Part shown: positions 18,776-28,333 of the stretch, one piece after another | Position numbering within the stretch: position 1 is the first letter of the stretch | Layout: each line of letters starts with the position of its first letter | Assembly: GCA_023379935.1 (NCBI GenBank) | Contig: JAMCPD010000003.1 | Span: forward strand, 60,276 to 124,275 | Reading direction: 5' to 3' | Source of the DNA: Actinomycetota bacterium | Lineage (GTDB): Bacteria > Actinomycetota > Acidimicrobiia > Acidimicrobiales > JAMCPD01 | DNA: 64,000 nt | Translations under genes and position numbers: made by a program | The notes under the pieces: model-generated | What the model was told of the DNA's origin: nothing | The model's database searches: none | What the model saw: the letters and a program-made list of their open reading frames with translations, nothing else

Positions 18776-19412
18776 TCCCACCTGTGTCAGGAAACTTGAC
18801 TTTGACACCCATTTTGCAAAAAAGTGGCTGTAACCCCTGGTCATAATGGGGTTATTGAGTCCGTCGGCTGATCAATATCCTTGCGGATAAGGGCTTCGTT
18901 TGGTTGATCCGATAATTTTCCTGATCTCTTTGAGGGTAAGGAACTTGTGGTCCCTCACAATCAGGAAAGATGTCGTATTATAATGTTTCTAAAGGACATC
19001 GCTGTGGACGCGTCATCGAGAGATTATAAACACCCAAGTTCTGTTGGCGCGAAAGCGCTATGGACGAGTAGGTGGCCGACCTGCCCTGGAGTTGTTTGCG
19101 TTAAATCCCCAAAAACCCATTCCACACATCGAACATATACCGGTGTCTTCGGAGAACCCGCAGATGGGCTCAGCTTTTCCTAGAGCCGTTGTTGAAGTTC
19201 TGGCAACATGTGGATGAATATATCATCCCGAGGCTCCACGGCTGGAGCACCAGCCGCTCGTGTGTCACTAAAAGACACTTGAAGAGGAACGGCACGCTAT
19301 CTTGAATAGTTCTACTAAATTAAACACAAATCAAACAAGTGTGGTAGCTTAAGAAGATAGATGCTTCAAATGAGAGTTCAACAAAAAATGGGACAACCTC
19401 GCCCCAGCGGAG
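18776..19412. other. Gene-poor accessory stretch
   Basis: No convincing coding frame. A hairpin-forming segment aacccc...ggggtt lies near 18834-18856. The 18947-19183 ORF has no recognisable domain or ribosome site and is not accepted. Probably decayed mobile-element DNA left of the TA pair. Confidence 0.4.
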
Positions 19413-19418
19413 TATAAT
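19413..19418 (+). promoter_or_regulatory. Probable -10 box of the DUF433/DUF5615 operon
   Basis: A consensus TATAAT lies 9 bases before the ATG at 19428, implying a very short or leaderless mRNA, which is common in actinobacterial TA operons. Confidence 0.5.
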
Positions 19419-19427
19419 GATTCTCAG

Positions 19428-19661
19428 ATGACCCGCTTGGAAAGAATTACCCGCGATCCTGAGATATGCCATGGAAAGCCCGTCGTTCGTGGATTGCGCT
19501 ATCCTGTCGAAACCCTGTTGGAGCTTTTGGCCTCCGGAATGTCAAACGAAGAGATTCTTGCCGATTATCCCGATCTTGAACGTGATGACCTTCTGGCAGC
19601 GATCGAATGGGGGGCTCTCACCTCGTCAATGCATCGCGCCGTGCCTCTTGACGTAGCGTGA
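19428..19661 (+). CDS. DUF433 antitoxin-like protein
   Basis: A 77-aa protein matching the DUF433 pattern: ITRDPEICHGKPVVRGLRYPVETLLELLASGMSNEEILADYPDLERDDLLAAIEWG. This family is a winged-helix-like VapB analogue usually paired with a DUF5615 PIN-like protein, which is exactly the next gene, overlapping by four bases. It sits between 39-bp direct repeats and appears GC-richer than the neighbouring core genes. Confidence 0.88.
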   Translation: MTRLERITRDPEICHGKPVVRGLRYPVETLLELLASGMSNEEILADYPDLERDDLLAAIEWGALTSSMHRAVPLDVA

Positions 19662-19996
19662 GATTCTTAGTAGACGCTCAAATCCCGACTCGTTTGGCTG
19701 ACTTTCTTAATTCTGAAGGCCACGACGCCCTTCACACATCGCACCTTTCGACGGAAAATAGGATGTCGGACAGGGAAATTCGAATTCAAGCCGACAATGA
19801 AGACCGAGTGGTTGTAACAAAGGACGGCGATTTCCGGGACACCCATCTGATCATAGGCTCCCCCGGAAGGCTCCTGCTCGTTCTAACTGGTAATATCTCA
19901 AACGTGCGCCTTTTTGAAATCTTCCGGACGAACTTGCCGGGCATCCTGAGGCGATGGAGGAGGCCCATTTCGCTGAGATCTCCTCAACCGAGCTAA
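19658..19996 (+). CDS. DUF5615 PIN-like toxin
   Basis: A 112-aa protein. The PIN-like/Mut7-C-type start MRFLVDAQIPTRLADFLNSEGHDALHTSHL carries the first acidic residue. DREIRIQADNEDRVVVTKDGDF carries the second cluster, followed by the LLLVLTGNISN strand. It is the likely RNase partner of the DUF433 protein. GTG start within the overlap. Confidence 0.87.
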   Translation: MRFLVDAQIPTRLADFLNSEGHDALHTSHLSTENRMSDREIRIQADNEDRVVVTKDGDFRDTHLIIGSPGRLLLVLTGNISNVRLFEIFRTNLPGILRRWRRPISLRSPQPS

Positions 19997-20174
19997 TAGT
20001 CCATGCGGATAGATGAGTGCGTGAAGCGGGTGTGTCGGCCATTACAATCCGTATACGCCACTTAAGATCTGCGGAGAAACAAGTATTGACGCGAACCAAA
20101 CTGTCGCCTAGGTGGTCGGAAGGCGTCTACCATCATTCTCCATTGACCGCGTATCCTTGATAGTATATTTTTGA

Positions 20175-20213
20175 GTCTCCAGGCATGAATGTGGGTCAAA
20201 TTTAGGGATCTGA
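20175..20213 (+). repeat. 39-bp direct repeat, right copy
   Basis: Exact copy of 18737-18775, 1438 bp downstream, between the TA pair and the ISL3 transposase tail. Confidence 0.85.
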
Positions 20214-20295
20214 GCCCTATAATTCTTTCATGAGGCAGTACGTGTTCAATTGGTCCAAGTGTCAGCATAATCAAACCCGGTAATGGTCAGGATTG

Positions 20296-20472
20296 ATGAC
20301 TTATTTTGACCTTAGAATTACAAATGCACATGCAGAAGGGATAAATTCACGGATTCAAGCAATTAAAGTAAAAGCAAACCGATACCGTAACCAAGACCAC
20401 TTCAAAACCGCAATACTTTTTCATTTAGGAGGACTTGATCTCTATCCAGTTACCCACAGAGTTGTCGGATGA
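20296..20472 (+). pseudogene. ISL3-family transposase, C-terminal remnant
   Basis: Frame missed by the ORF track. It reads MTYFDLRITNAHAEGINSRI, then QAIKVKANRYRNQDHFKTAI and LFHLGGLDLYP to a TGA stop, 58 codons. The NAxAEGxNsxIQ...K..ARGyRn..hFk..IlfhlGgL pattern is the C-terminal signature of ISL3 (IS204/IS1001) transposases. The first 350 or so codons are missing. Sequence after the stop (gagccaaaaa) may be the old IS end. Confidence 0.8.
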
Positions 20473-20646
20473 GCCAAAAATAAGTATATGCAAATTCGCT
20501 GCTTTATGATCCTTTTCTCCATCCATCAGCCGCATTCAAACGTGAGAAGCACGCAGTTCACTACTTAATCGTATCTGACTTTTAAAAAATGAGGAGACTG
20601 AAACCCCTCCCCACAAATAATCTGCTATAGTGATAGCTTGATCCGG

Positions 20647-21885
20647 ATGGAAAAGACGGAACTTTTCGATTACCAAGCTGAACAACTCCTGAAACGCAAG
20701 GCGCCTCTTGCATCCCAACTACGACCCGCTACTCTGGCTGACATGGTGGGGCAACAACATTTAATATCTCCAGGCGCTCTACTTAGAAGTCTGATAGAAA
20801 ACGACAAACTTGCATCAACTATTCTATGGGGACCTCCCGGTAGCGGGAAAACCACCCTTGCCAAGGTAATAGCCAATGAGACATCCAAAAAATTTATTTC
20901 GCTTGTTGCCACCAGTTCCGGTGTGAAGGAGGTGCGCGAAGCCGTCGAAGATGCCAAGGCCAGGCTCGGTGCTTATTCGCAAGGAACTATTCTCTTTATA
21001 GACGAAGTTCACCGTTTCAACAAAGCACAACAGGATGTTTTGTTGCCTGATATCGAAAGCGGGTTGATTACCCTGGTGGCTGCCACCACCGAAAATCCTT
21101 TCTTCTCACTTATTGCTCCCTTGATGAGCCGGTCAACTCTTTTTAGGTTAGAGCCGTTGTCCAAACATGAAATACTTGTTTTATTGCACCGCGGCCTTAG
21201 AGCACTTGGGTGCACAGCCAATTCGGAAGCACTTGACATCATAACCTCATTTTCCAACGGCGATGCGCGTCGCGCTCTTACGATCCTTGAAATGTCGTGG
21301 GCGTTGGCAACCAGCCAAGCGCTCCAACTACCGCAGTCCAAACCGGTAGTTAACATCACTCCTCACCAGGTATCGGAGGCGACTGCTCAAAGATCGTTTC
21401 GCTACGGTCTGGATGAACATTATGATATGGCTTCCGCTCTTATAAAGTCCATAAGGGGATCGGATTCAAATGCCGGCATTTACTGGCTGGCGCGCATCTT
21501 AGCCGGCGGAGGTGATCCTAGGTTTATAGCGCGTCGTCTGGTGATACTTGCCAGTGAGGATATCGGTATGGCTGACCCGCTTGCGCTGGGCATTGCTGTC
21601 GCCGGTAGTAATGCCGTTGAGTTTGTAGGGATGCCTGAAGCTGCTTTAAACCTTGCTCAAGTGGTTGTATATCTATCTAAAGCCCCAAAATCCAACTCAG
21701 TCGCCAAGGCTATCTGGGATGCTCAAGCCACCGTAGCCGACAATCCACCCGAAGATGTTCCGATGCATTTACGCGACAGCCATTACAAGGGAGCGAGCAA
21801 ACTCGGACATGGAGTTGGCTATATATATCCACATGATGATCCAAGAGGTTGGACGGAACAACAGTACATGCCCGACAAAACATAA
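20647..21885 (+). CDS. rarA: Replication-associated recombination ATPase RarA
   Basis: AAA+ ATPase (RarA/MgsA/Mgs1) acting at stalled replication forks. Order: RPATLADMVGQQHLI, Walker A WGPPGSGKTTLAKVIA (about 60), Walker B FIDEVHRFNKAQQDVLLP (about 120), sensor 1 ATTENPFFSL, and the C-terminal tetramerisation domain with YHKGASKLGHGVGYIYPHD-type residues near the end. Length is normal. The track starts at a TTG three codons earlier; the ATG at 20647 is preferred. A TATAGT near 20628 may be its -10. Confidence 0.95.
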   Translation: MEKTELFDYQAEQLLKRKAPLASQLRPATLADMVGQQHLISPGALLRSLIENDKLASTILWGPPGSGKTTLAKVIANETSKKFISLVATSSGVKEVREAVEDAKARLGAYSQGTILFIDEVHRFNKAQQDVLLPDIESGLITLVAATTENPFFSLIAPLMSRSTLFRLEPLSKHEILVLLHRGLRALGCTANSEALDIITSFSNGDARRALTILEMSWALATSQALQLPQSKPVVNITPHQVSEATAQRSFRYGLDEHYDMASALIKSIRGSDSNAGIYWLARILAGGGDPRFIARRLVILASEDIGMADPLALGIAVAGSNAVEFVGMPEAALNLAQVVVYLSKAPKSNSVAKAIWDAQATVADNPPEDVPMHLRDSHYKGASKLGHGVGYIYPHDDPRGWTEQQYMPDKT

Positions 21886-21922
21886 CTAGCCGCGTTCCTT
21901 TTTTCTTTGAAATGTCCTAGTA

Positions 21923-23146
21923 TTGGTTGACGATATGAATAAAACAACCCCAACCAGGCACATCCAGCAACCTCGGGCTAAACATCGAAGACGCTGGCTT
22001 AAGCGGTTTCTTGTCACCGCTATAGTTTTGATATCTTTACTGCTGGTAGCGGCTGTAGCAGGTTATGCCTATGTACGCAGCCATTATGATCAAATTCACA
22101 AAATATCCGTCCCGCATCTCATACCTCAGGCGTCGGGCAAACCATTCAATGTTTTGCTGATCGGTTCTGACGGACAAGCGGGTTTGGTGGGCCCCGCACA
22201 ACCCGGGCAGTCCCAAAACAACAAAACAGCAGTCGGAGGACACCGCGCGGACGTTATGATGATTGCCCATGTTGTTCCGGCTACCAAGCAGGCATCTCTG
22301 TTGTCCATACCGTATGATTTTTTTGCTCCAATAGCCGGAACGGGAGGGCAGTCAAATAAAATAAGCGATGCTTTGAACAGTGGTCCCGGCGCTTTGATAC
22401 AAACCATCGAAAACGATCTCAACATACCTATAAACCACTTTGTGGAGGTAAACTTCGCCGGGTTGGCCAACATAGTAAATGCTCTGGGCGGCATAAGGGT
22501 GGACTTTCCCTATCCATCCAAGGACACTATGTCCGGACTGTTGATACCCCAAGCCGGATGCCAACTTCTAAACGGTCAACAAGCTCTGGCAATGGTTAGA
22601 AGCAGGTTCTTCTCATACTACCAAAACGGCCAGTGGAATTACGATCCAACTGCAGGATTCGGACGGATCCATCGCGAACACACCTTCATTCGTGCCGCAA
22701 TAACACAGGCTGAAAGCACAGTGTTGACCAACCCCCTTCGACTGAACTCCTTTGCCAATGCAACAGTGAACTCTTTGACAATTGACCGTAGCCTCAGTCT
22801 AAGTGAACTTATAGGTTTAGCTTGGTCGTATCGCTCCTTTTCTCTGTCAAGTCTAAATACGTATACGCTGCCAACTCAAATCGTCAACAACTATGAAAGC
22901 TATGGCGATGTTCTCTTTCCCGTGGCGGGATTAGATGAGAGCGTGATAGCGAAGTTTCTGGGTAACCAACCTCCATCTACCGCCTCAACTACCAACAACC
23001 CATACTCCTCTCAACCTCCATCGTCGCAAGGTTCATCCTCCCCCTCCACCGAAAACACCATACCGGTACCACAACTGCCACCCGGTGGGGGCGGATCAAT
23101 TGTACAAGACAGACACGCTCCTTACTGGGACCCTACTGCTTGTTAA
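21923..23146 (+). CDS. LytR-CpsA-Psr (LCP) family protein
   Basis: A 407-aa membrane-anchored phosphotransferase that attaches lipid-linked glycopolymers to the cell wall. A basic cytoplasmic tail (HRRRWLKR) is followed by one transmembrane helix near residues 28-50 and the LCP domain: FNVLLIGSDGQ, HRADVMMIAHV, SLLSIPYDFF, GLANIVNALGGIRVDFP, LNGQQALAMVRSR and FGRIHREHTFIRA. The C-terminal Ser/Pro/Thr-rich tail is disordered. ATG at 21935 is also possible as start. It ends 4 bases inside the convergent DUF4282 gene. Confidence 0.9.
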   Translation: MVDDMNKTTPTRHIQQPRAKHRRRWLKRFLVTAIVLISLLLVAAVAGYAYVRSHYDQIHKISVPHLIPQASGKPFNVLLIGSDGQAGLVGPAQPGQSQNNKTAVGGHRADVMMIAHVVPATKQASLLSIPYDFFAPIAGTGGQSNKISDALNSGPGALIQTIENDLNIPINHFVEVNFAGLANIVNALGGIRVDFPYPSKDTMSGLLIPQAGCQLLNGQQALAMVRSRFFSYYQNGQWNYDPTAGFGRIHREHTFIRAAITQAESTVLTNPLRLNSFANATVNSLTIDRSLSLSELIGLAWSYRSFSLSSLNTYTLPTQIVNNYESYGDVLFPVAGLDESVIAKFLGNQPPSTASTTNNPYSSQPPSSQGSSSPSTENTIPVPQLPPGGGGSIVQDRHAPYWDPTAC

Positions 23147-23643
23147 TGCTGTTGGGTGTCTTGTTTTAAATGAGCGGTATTTTCCGCTACTTTTATTACC
23201 GCTACGACAAACTCAAAGGATACTCTTGTAAATATCATCTCAAGAGGAAGCCCTATCACTAAGATTAACACAGCAAGAATAACTCCGGCAGGGGGCCCTT
23301 TTGCAACCATAATTACAAGGTAGACAAGAGCCAGCAATATCTCCAGCGCCCACACAACAACTAGCAGTACAGCCGCTATTTTTGGAAAAATAAAGTTGTC
23401 GAACGATAGATCAAACATTGAAGTTAAAAATCCCTTGCTACCCATCGGCAAATAAGCATGTGCTGGCGACTGAGGATAAGCGGCTCCATAATTTCCCGCA
23501 AACTGAGCGGAGGGGGGGCCAACAAAGCCCGAAGGCTGTGAACCGTACTTTTGCGAATAACCGGGATCAGGATGAGCCTCCGGTGGATACCACTTGCCAT
23601 CTGCTGCCTGCCACCATCCCGGCCCTTGTGAAACGTCACTCAT
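23143..23643 (-). CDS. DUF4282 membrane protein with GWWQAADGKWYPPE motif
   Basis: A 166-aa protein. The N-terminal cytoplasmic part opens with GPGWWQAADGKWYPPEAHPD, a motif recurrent in actinobacterial (especially Acidimicrobiia) membrane proteins, then a Gly/Ser/Pro-rich linker. The C-terminal half has the DUF4282 pattern: a FDLSFDNFIFPKIAAVLL strand-to-helix entry, two transmembrane helices, and a conserved RVSFEFVVAVIKVAENT tail. Function unknown. A clear SD (AGGAGG-like) precedes the ATG. Confidence 0.8.
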   Translation of the reverse strand: MSDVSQGPGWWQAADGKWYPPEAHPDPGYSQKYGSQPSGFVGPPSAQFAGNYGAAYPQSPAHAYLPMGSKGFLTSMFDLSFDNFIFPKIAAVLLVVVWALEILLALVYLVIMVAKGPPAGVILAVLILVIGLPLEMIFTRVSFEFVVAVIKVAENTAHLKQDTQQH

Positions 23644-23701
23644 TTTATCCTCCTTTATATACTCGTATTTTTATATTTCCGGATTTTTTATATTTCCGGC
23701 A

Positions 23702-24952
23702 CTAATCGTCGCTAAGACGACCTTGTAGATAATCATCATAAGCAGTCAGATCCAATAAACCATGTCCGGAGTAGCCAAACAGTATGACCTTTTCAACACC
23801 GTCACGACGGGCGGCAATCGCTTCATCTATGACAGCCCTGATTGCATGAGCTGTCTCCGGAGCCGGAATCGTCCCTTGTGTGCGAGCAAAGGCAACGGCA
23901 GCATCGAACACCTTATTCTGATGATAAGCTACCGCTTCAATCCGTTTCTCTCTGACCAGATTGCAGATTATGGGGGCATCACCATGGTAACGTAAGCCAC
24001 CGGCATGAATAGAAGGCGGAATAAAATCATGTCCCAGTGTATACATTGACAACAGGGGCGTAAGGCCTGCCGTATCACCGAAATCGTAATCAAACTTACC
24101 GGCGGTGAGTGTTGGACAAGCGGAAGGTTCTGCCGCTATCAGACGCACTTTCGGATCCTCTACAAAGGGAAGCGCTATGCCTCCAAAGTTAGAACCTCCG
24201 CCACAACACCCTATCACCATATCGGGGCGTTCTTCTCCCGCCAGCCTAAGCTGCTCTTTTGCTTCCAACCCGATTACTGTTTGATGAAGCAACACATGGT
24301 TTAATACCGATCCTAATGAGTAATGGGTATCTTCACGACCCGCAGCATCCGCTACGGCATCACTAATAGCAGCTCCAAGTGACCCGGGATGGGTGGGGTC
24401 ATTCACCGGGGATGGTACAACATTGGCACCCCAAGTCTCTATAAGTATACGCCTGTAGGGCTTTTGTTCATAAGAGGCTCTCACCATGTAAACCATACAT
24501 TCCAAATCAAACAAACATGCCGCAAAAGCTAAAGCACTCCCCCACTGACCCGCTCCGGTTTCGGTGCTAAGCCGTTTTATACCGTCTGTTTTATTATAAA
24601 AAGCTTGTGGCACGGCTGTATTGGGTTTGTGAGATCCTGCAGGTGAAACCGATTCATCTTTAAAGTAAATTCTGGCCGGAGTATCAAGTGCGGTTTCCAA
24701 CCTATGTGCACGCACCAGTGGGGTGGGTCTCCACAAACGCAAAATATCAACCACCTCACCAGGTATATCTATCCACGGATCTGTTGAAACCTCTTGAGCA
24801 ATAAGCGCCATAGGAAACAGCGGGGCTAAATCATCCGGCCCGATTGGTTGACGAGTAGCGGGGTGAAGCGGAGGATCCAGCGGAGTAGGTAAAGTGGGCA
24901 ATATGTTAAACCATGCTTGTGGTATTTGATCAGGTGAAAGTGTCCAACGCAT
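23702..24952 (-). CDS. TrpB2-type tryptophan synthase beta chain-like PLP enzyme
   Basis: PLP-dependent beta-replacement enzyme of the TrpB2 branch, which condenses indole or a related nucleophile with serine. Landmarks are [29 protein letters not shown] (PLP lysine in SHKPN), [15 protein letters not shown], the phosphate-binding loop [16 protein letters not shown] and the C-terminal [13 protein letters not shown]. The track's 63-residue N-terminal extension overlaps the divergent deacetylase gene and does not resemble the family. The ATG at 24952 ([16 protein letters not shown]) gives a typical TrpB2 start. No trpA or other trp gene lies nearby. Confidence 0.9.
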   Translation of the reverse strand: MRWTLSPDQIPQAWFNILPTLPTPLDPPLHPATRQPIGPDDLAPLFPMALIAQEVSTDPWIDIPGEVVDILRLWRPTPLVRAHRLETALDTPARIYFKDESVSPAGSHKPNTAVPQAFYNKTDGIKRLSTETGAGQWGSALAFAACLFDLECMVYMVRASYEQKPYRRILIETWGANVVPSPVNDPTHPGSLGAAISDAVADAAGREDTHYSLGSVLNHVLLHQTVIGLEAKEQLRLAGEERPDMVIGCCGGGSNFGGIALPFVEDPKVRLIAAEPSACPTLTAGKFDYDFGDTAGLTPLLSMYTLGHDFIPPSIHAGGLRYHGDAPIICNLVREKRIEAVAYHQNKVFDAAVAFARTQGTIPAPETAHAIRAVIDEAIAARRDGVEKVILFGYSGHGLLDLTAYDDYLQGRLSDD

Positions 24953-25046
24953 ATTGAGGGAAAAGTTTACTACTTTAACAAAACCCTTGCAAATGCAGTT
25001 CGTTGAATTTTTGCAAATACCGGTTTTAGATGTTAACCTGAAGTAG

Positions 25047-25853
25047 GTGTATTCACTACCGAGTAACTCTTCGCCAAAAACATCTTCCATCGCCTCGAGG
25101 TTCCGATCAGTGGCAGGATGGGGTGGCGCCATTTTGTCCACAGTTGGGTTTATCCATTACATGCCAAGCATTTGCGTACTCGGACAATGGACATCGCTCA
25201 GATCACTCAAATACCTACCCGGTACCGCTATCTACTGGCGTACCCGGTTGATTTCGAACTGCATAGCACTTACATTCGATGACGGTCCGTCTTTGGACAC
25301 AACACCCAGCACCCTTGACCTGCTTGACGAGCTTGGACTGAAGGCAACCTTCTTCGTACTGGGTGAACAGGTAAGTCAGCATGGCGATCTGGTTTTGGAG
25401 ATAGTACGGCGGGGACACTCGATAGCGCTCCATGGCTATAGCCACGAACCACACCAGCTGCATTCTCCAAAATGGATCCGCAACGATCTCTCCGAGGCCA
25501 TAGCTGAGCTTAGCAAGCTTGGAATATCGTCTCGCTGGTATCGCCCTACTTATGGACAGCTTACGATGTACACACTCATAGAATGCCACCGGCAAGGGCT
25601 TCAGGTTGTTTTGTGGTCGGTATGGGGACGTGAGTGGACATCGCACAATAGCGATAAAGTATTGGGGAAAATCATCCCGCATCTCCATCCCGGCGAAATC
25701 ATACTCTTACATGATAACGATGTAAGTTGTCCCTACGGGACAGCAGCCAAAATCCACGCTATACTGCCCTTATTGGCTGACGAGCTCCATAGGCGTAAGC
25801 TACGCACGGCTACTCTTGATGACCTGTACGACGCAAAACGAGATTTTATATGA
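25047..25853 (+). CDS. Polysaccharide deacetylase (NodB homology)
   Basis: A 268-aa carbohydrate esterase family 4-like protein. Motif 1 ALTFDDGPS is intact near residue 76, motif 2 appears as [11 protein letters not shown], and motif 3 as RWYRPTYGQ (RPxYG). A later EIILLHDND holds the motif-5 type Leu-His. An N-terminal hydrophobic stretch may anchor it, though the exact start is uncertain (TTG/GTG alternatives). It overlaps the next glycosyltransferase gene by four bases, implying joint action on a glycolipid or cell-wall sugar. Confidence 0.85.
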   Translation: MYSLPSNSSPKTSSIASRFRSVAGWGGAILSTVGFIHYMPSICVLGQWTSLRSLKYLPGTAIYWRTRLISNCIALTFDDGPSLDTTPSTLDLLDELGLKATFFVLGEQVSQHGDLVLEIVRRGHSIALHGYSHEPHQLHSPKWIRNDLSEAIAELSKLGISSRWYRPTYGQLTMYTLIECHRQGLQVVLWSVWGREWTSHNSDKVLGKIIPHLHPGEIILLHDNDVSCPYGTAAKIHAILPLLADELHRRKLRTATLDDLYDAKRDFI

Positions 25854-26995
25854 ACGGAAATGCTTACACATCACAACCTTCTTGCGCCTTGATACTTTCA
25901 GGCTCAATGGGCAAGGGACACGACTCTGTAGCGGAAGCATGCTTTGCTACATTGAGCAAATCCTATGCACATGTGGAAATACTGGACTGCTTGAAACTTC
26001 TTGGGCGTAGCCGAGCTGCCATAAGCGAGACTGTATACAGAATGCTTCTTGCTGTCCCTACGGTATACGATGGCTTCTACTTCTCCCATATACGAAGTAA
26101 TAGTGTATTTACAGGCTTTTTGGAGCGGGCATCGGCAAAAAGTCTACTGCCACACCTTAATCGTAAAATACTAAACACCAATCCTGATCTAATAGTTTCG
26201 GTGTTTCCCACTGGAGCGGGTGCACTGGGTAAACTGCGAAACAACTTCCCAAACATACCAATGGTGGTTATCGCAACAGATGCAACAGTTCATGCTATGT
26301 GGATTCATGACGGAATTGATCGCTATATAGTGGGATCTGAACTTGCCGCAGGAACTCTCAGGCAACATCGGCCAAGGGCGGATGTTGTGGTGTTACCTCC
26401 ACCGGTCAGACCTGTATTTTACGCTGCACCGGAACGTGAGAAGGCACGCCAAGCCCTTGGTATAAAAATAAGAGACGGCGGTATGCGGTGCATACTGGTA
26501 ATGGCAGGAGGGTGGGGACTCGGGAAGCTGGACAAGATAACAGCCATGCTTGCTGAAGAAGGTTTTACGGTACTTGCCGTAGCAGGCACCAACCGGAAGC
26601 TTTATCGTCGTCTTGTAACGCTTTCCAATCGGTGGAATGTCAATGACGGGCAGAAAATCATACCTTTTAAATATACCAACAGGATACCCGAACTGATGGC
26701 GGCAAGTGACATTGTTGTGACATCACCGGGACAGACCTGCCACGAAGCCAGGGTGATAGGACGCCCACTCGTATTGCTTGATACCGTTCCCGGACACGGA
26801 CGCGAAAACCTGCTTTTGGAGTTAGAACGCGGAAACGCGCTCGCATGTAAAAACTCACCAAAATCGGTTATAGATACTATTCACGCCACCATAGACGGGG
26901 TAGCCGGCAAGATATCACCTTGGCCAATATCAGAACAAATCCAGTGGGATGAGTTATTTTTAAAGGCTATCGCAGACCTAAACATCAAGAAATAG
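25850..26995 (+). CDS. MGDG synthase-like glycosyltransferase (GT28 fold)
   Basis: A 381-aa GT-B enzyme. The N-domain starts with ALILSGSMGKGHDSVAEA, matching the SxxxGxGHxxAA motif of monogalactosyldiacylglycerol synthases and UDP-glucose diacylglycerol transferases. The C-domain has AGGWGLGKLDK and TSPGQTCHEARVIGRPLVLLDTVPGHGRENLLLE, the nucleotide-sugar site. It probably makes a membrane glycolipid. The preceding NodB-type deacetylase, coupled by an ATGA overlap, may deacetylate the sugar if it is an N-acetyl sugar; this is inference. Confidence 0.87.
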   Translation: MNGNAYTSQPSCALILSGSMGKGHDSVAEACFATLSKSYAHVEILDCLKLLGRSRAAISETVYRMLLAVPTVYDGFYFSHIRSNSVFTGFLERASAKSLLPHLNRKILNTNPDLIVSVFPTGAGALGKLRNNFPNIPMVVIATDATVHAMWIHDGIDRYIVGSELAAGTLRQHRPRADVVVLPPPVRPVFYAAPEREKARQALGIKIRDGGMRCILVMAGGWGLGKLDKITAMLAEEGFTVLAVAGTNRKLYRRLVTLSNRWNVNDGQKIIPFKYTNRIPELMAASDIVVTSPGQTCHEARVIGRPLVLLDTVPGHGRENLLLELERGNALACKNSPKSVIDTIHATIDGVAGKISPWPISEQIQWDELFLKAIADLNIKK

Positions 26996-27015
26996 TTGTC
27001 TTGTTTCGTAAAAAC

Positions 27016-28333
27016 TTAGGAGTACCACCCCACTACATCAACTGCAACGTTCACATCTCCGCTAAAGTTGTATATCTCTATATCACCAGAAGGGTTTAAC
27101 CCAACTGTGACAAAGTTGGGTATGCTCTGGCCCGCCACAAAGTTCAGGTTTGAAGAGGCCAAACATGCAGGAGCTGGTTCATCTCCCGGACATACACTCA
27201 AATAACTCGGGACACTTGACCCAATTGCCGTGACGTTTAGTACCACAGCTGTCGCTCCTTTTGGAACAGGGGTTTCCCCTGAAGAGAGATAGGGGCTTTG
27301 ATACCCTGCTACCTGGACTTGGATACCGCTTTTAGCCGGTATTGGAGAAGCACCGTAAAAATCACACTGGTTCTCAATTATAGAGGTAGTGTTGGCAGCC
27401 CTTGTATCGCATATTCTATAAGGTGAACTGGCACTTGTAAAGGTTGACCCTTCACCGCCCGGAGCAGATATCCAACCAGAGACATCAACCGCTATATTGA
27501 CTTGCCCCGAGAAGTTGTATATCTCTATGTCACCGGTAGAAGAAAGCCCCACCACCACAGAGTTGGGTATGTTTTGTCCCGCCACAAAGTTCAGGTTTGA
27601 AGAGGCCAAACATGCAGAAGAGGCTTCACCGCCCGGACACACACTCAAGTAACTTGGGGAGGTTCCTCCGATGGCTGTAACGTTTAGCACTACAGCGGTA
27701 GCACCTTTTGGAACAGGGGTTTCCCCTGAAGGTAAATAGGGGCTGTTGTATCCTGCTACCTGAACTTGGATACCGCTTTTAGCCGGTATTGGAGAAGCAC
27801 CGTTTGTATCACACTGGTTCTCAATTATAGAGGTAGTGTTGGCAGCCCTTGTATCGCATATTCTATAAGGAGAGGAAAGAGAGTTGAAGGAACCTTGACC
27901 TTGAATTGAAACTGTACCCACATAGCCTTCTACGTCAACCGCCACATTTACACTTCCTGCGAAGTTGTATATCTCTATATCACCGGCAGAAGAACCGGAG
28001 GTCGGCAGTCCTACCTGGACCAGGTTTGGTATGCTCTGGCCCGCCACAAAGTTCAGGTTTGAAGAGGCCAAACATGCAGAAGAGGCTTCACCGCCCGGAC
28101 ACACACTCAAATAACTCGGGACACTACCTCCAATTGCCGTGACGTTTAGCACTACAGCGGTAGCACCTTTTGGAACAGGGGTTTCCCCTGAAGGTAAATA
28201 GGGGCTGTTGTATCCTGCTACCTGAACTTGGATACCGCTTTTAGCCGGTATTGGAGAAGCACCGTTTGTATCACACTGGTTCTCAATTATAGAGGTAGTG
28301 TTGGCAGCCCTTGTATCGCATATTCTATAAGGA
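27016..28333 (-). repeat. Three near-identical DNA repeats coding the C-terminal domains
   Basis: Units of roughly 400-440 bp end on the plus strand with ttggcagcccttgtatcgca and tattctataagg near 27423, 27871 and 28333. The second and third share long identical stretches, for example from the gttcaggtttgaagaggcca block onward. Such similarity within a gene implies recent duplication or gene conversion. Confidence 0.85.

Noticed and set aside
18947-19183. 78-aa ORF between ald and DUF433 gene
   Set aside because: No ribosome site, no recognisable domain, and located in apparent mobile-element debris.
24953-25141. N-terminal extension of the trpB2 ORF
   Set aside because: The 63 residues do not resemble TrpB2, contain unrelated cysteines and overlap the divergent deacetylase start. 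The ATG at 24952 fits better.
27016-28333. Possible CRISPR-like or IS array because of strongly repeated DNA
   Set aside because: Repeat units of about 400 bp stay in one reading frame and encode protein domains. No short repeat-spacer pattern.
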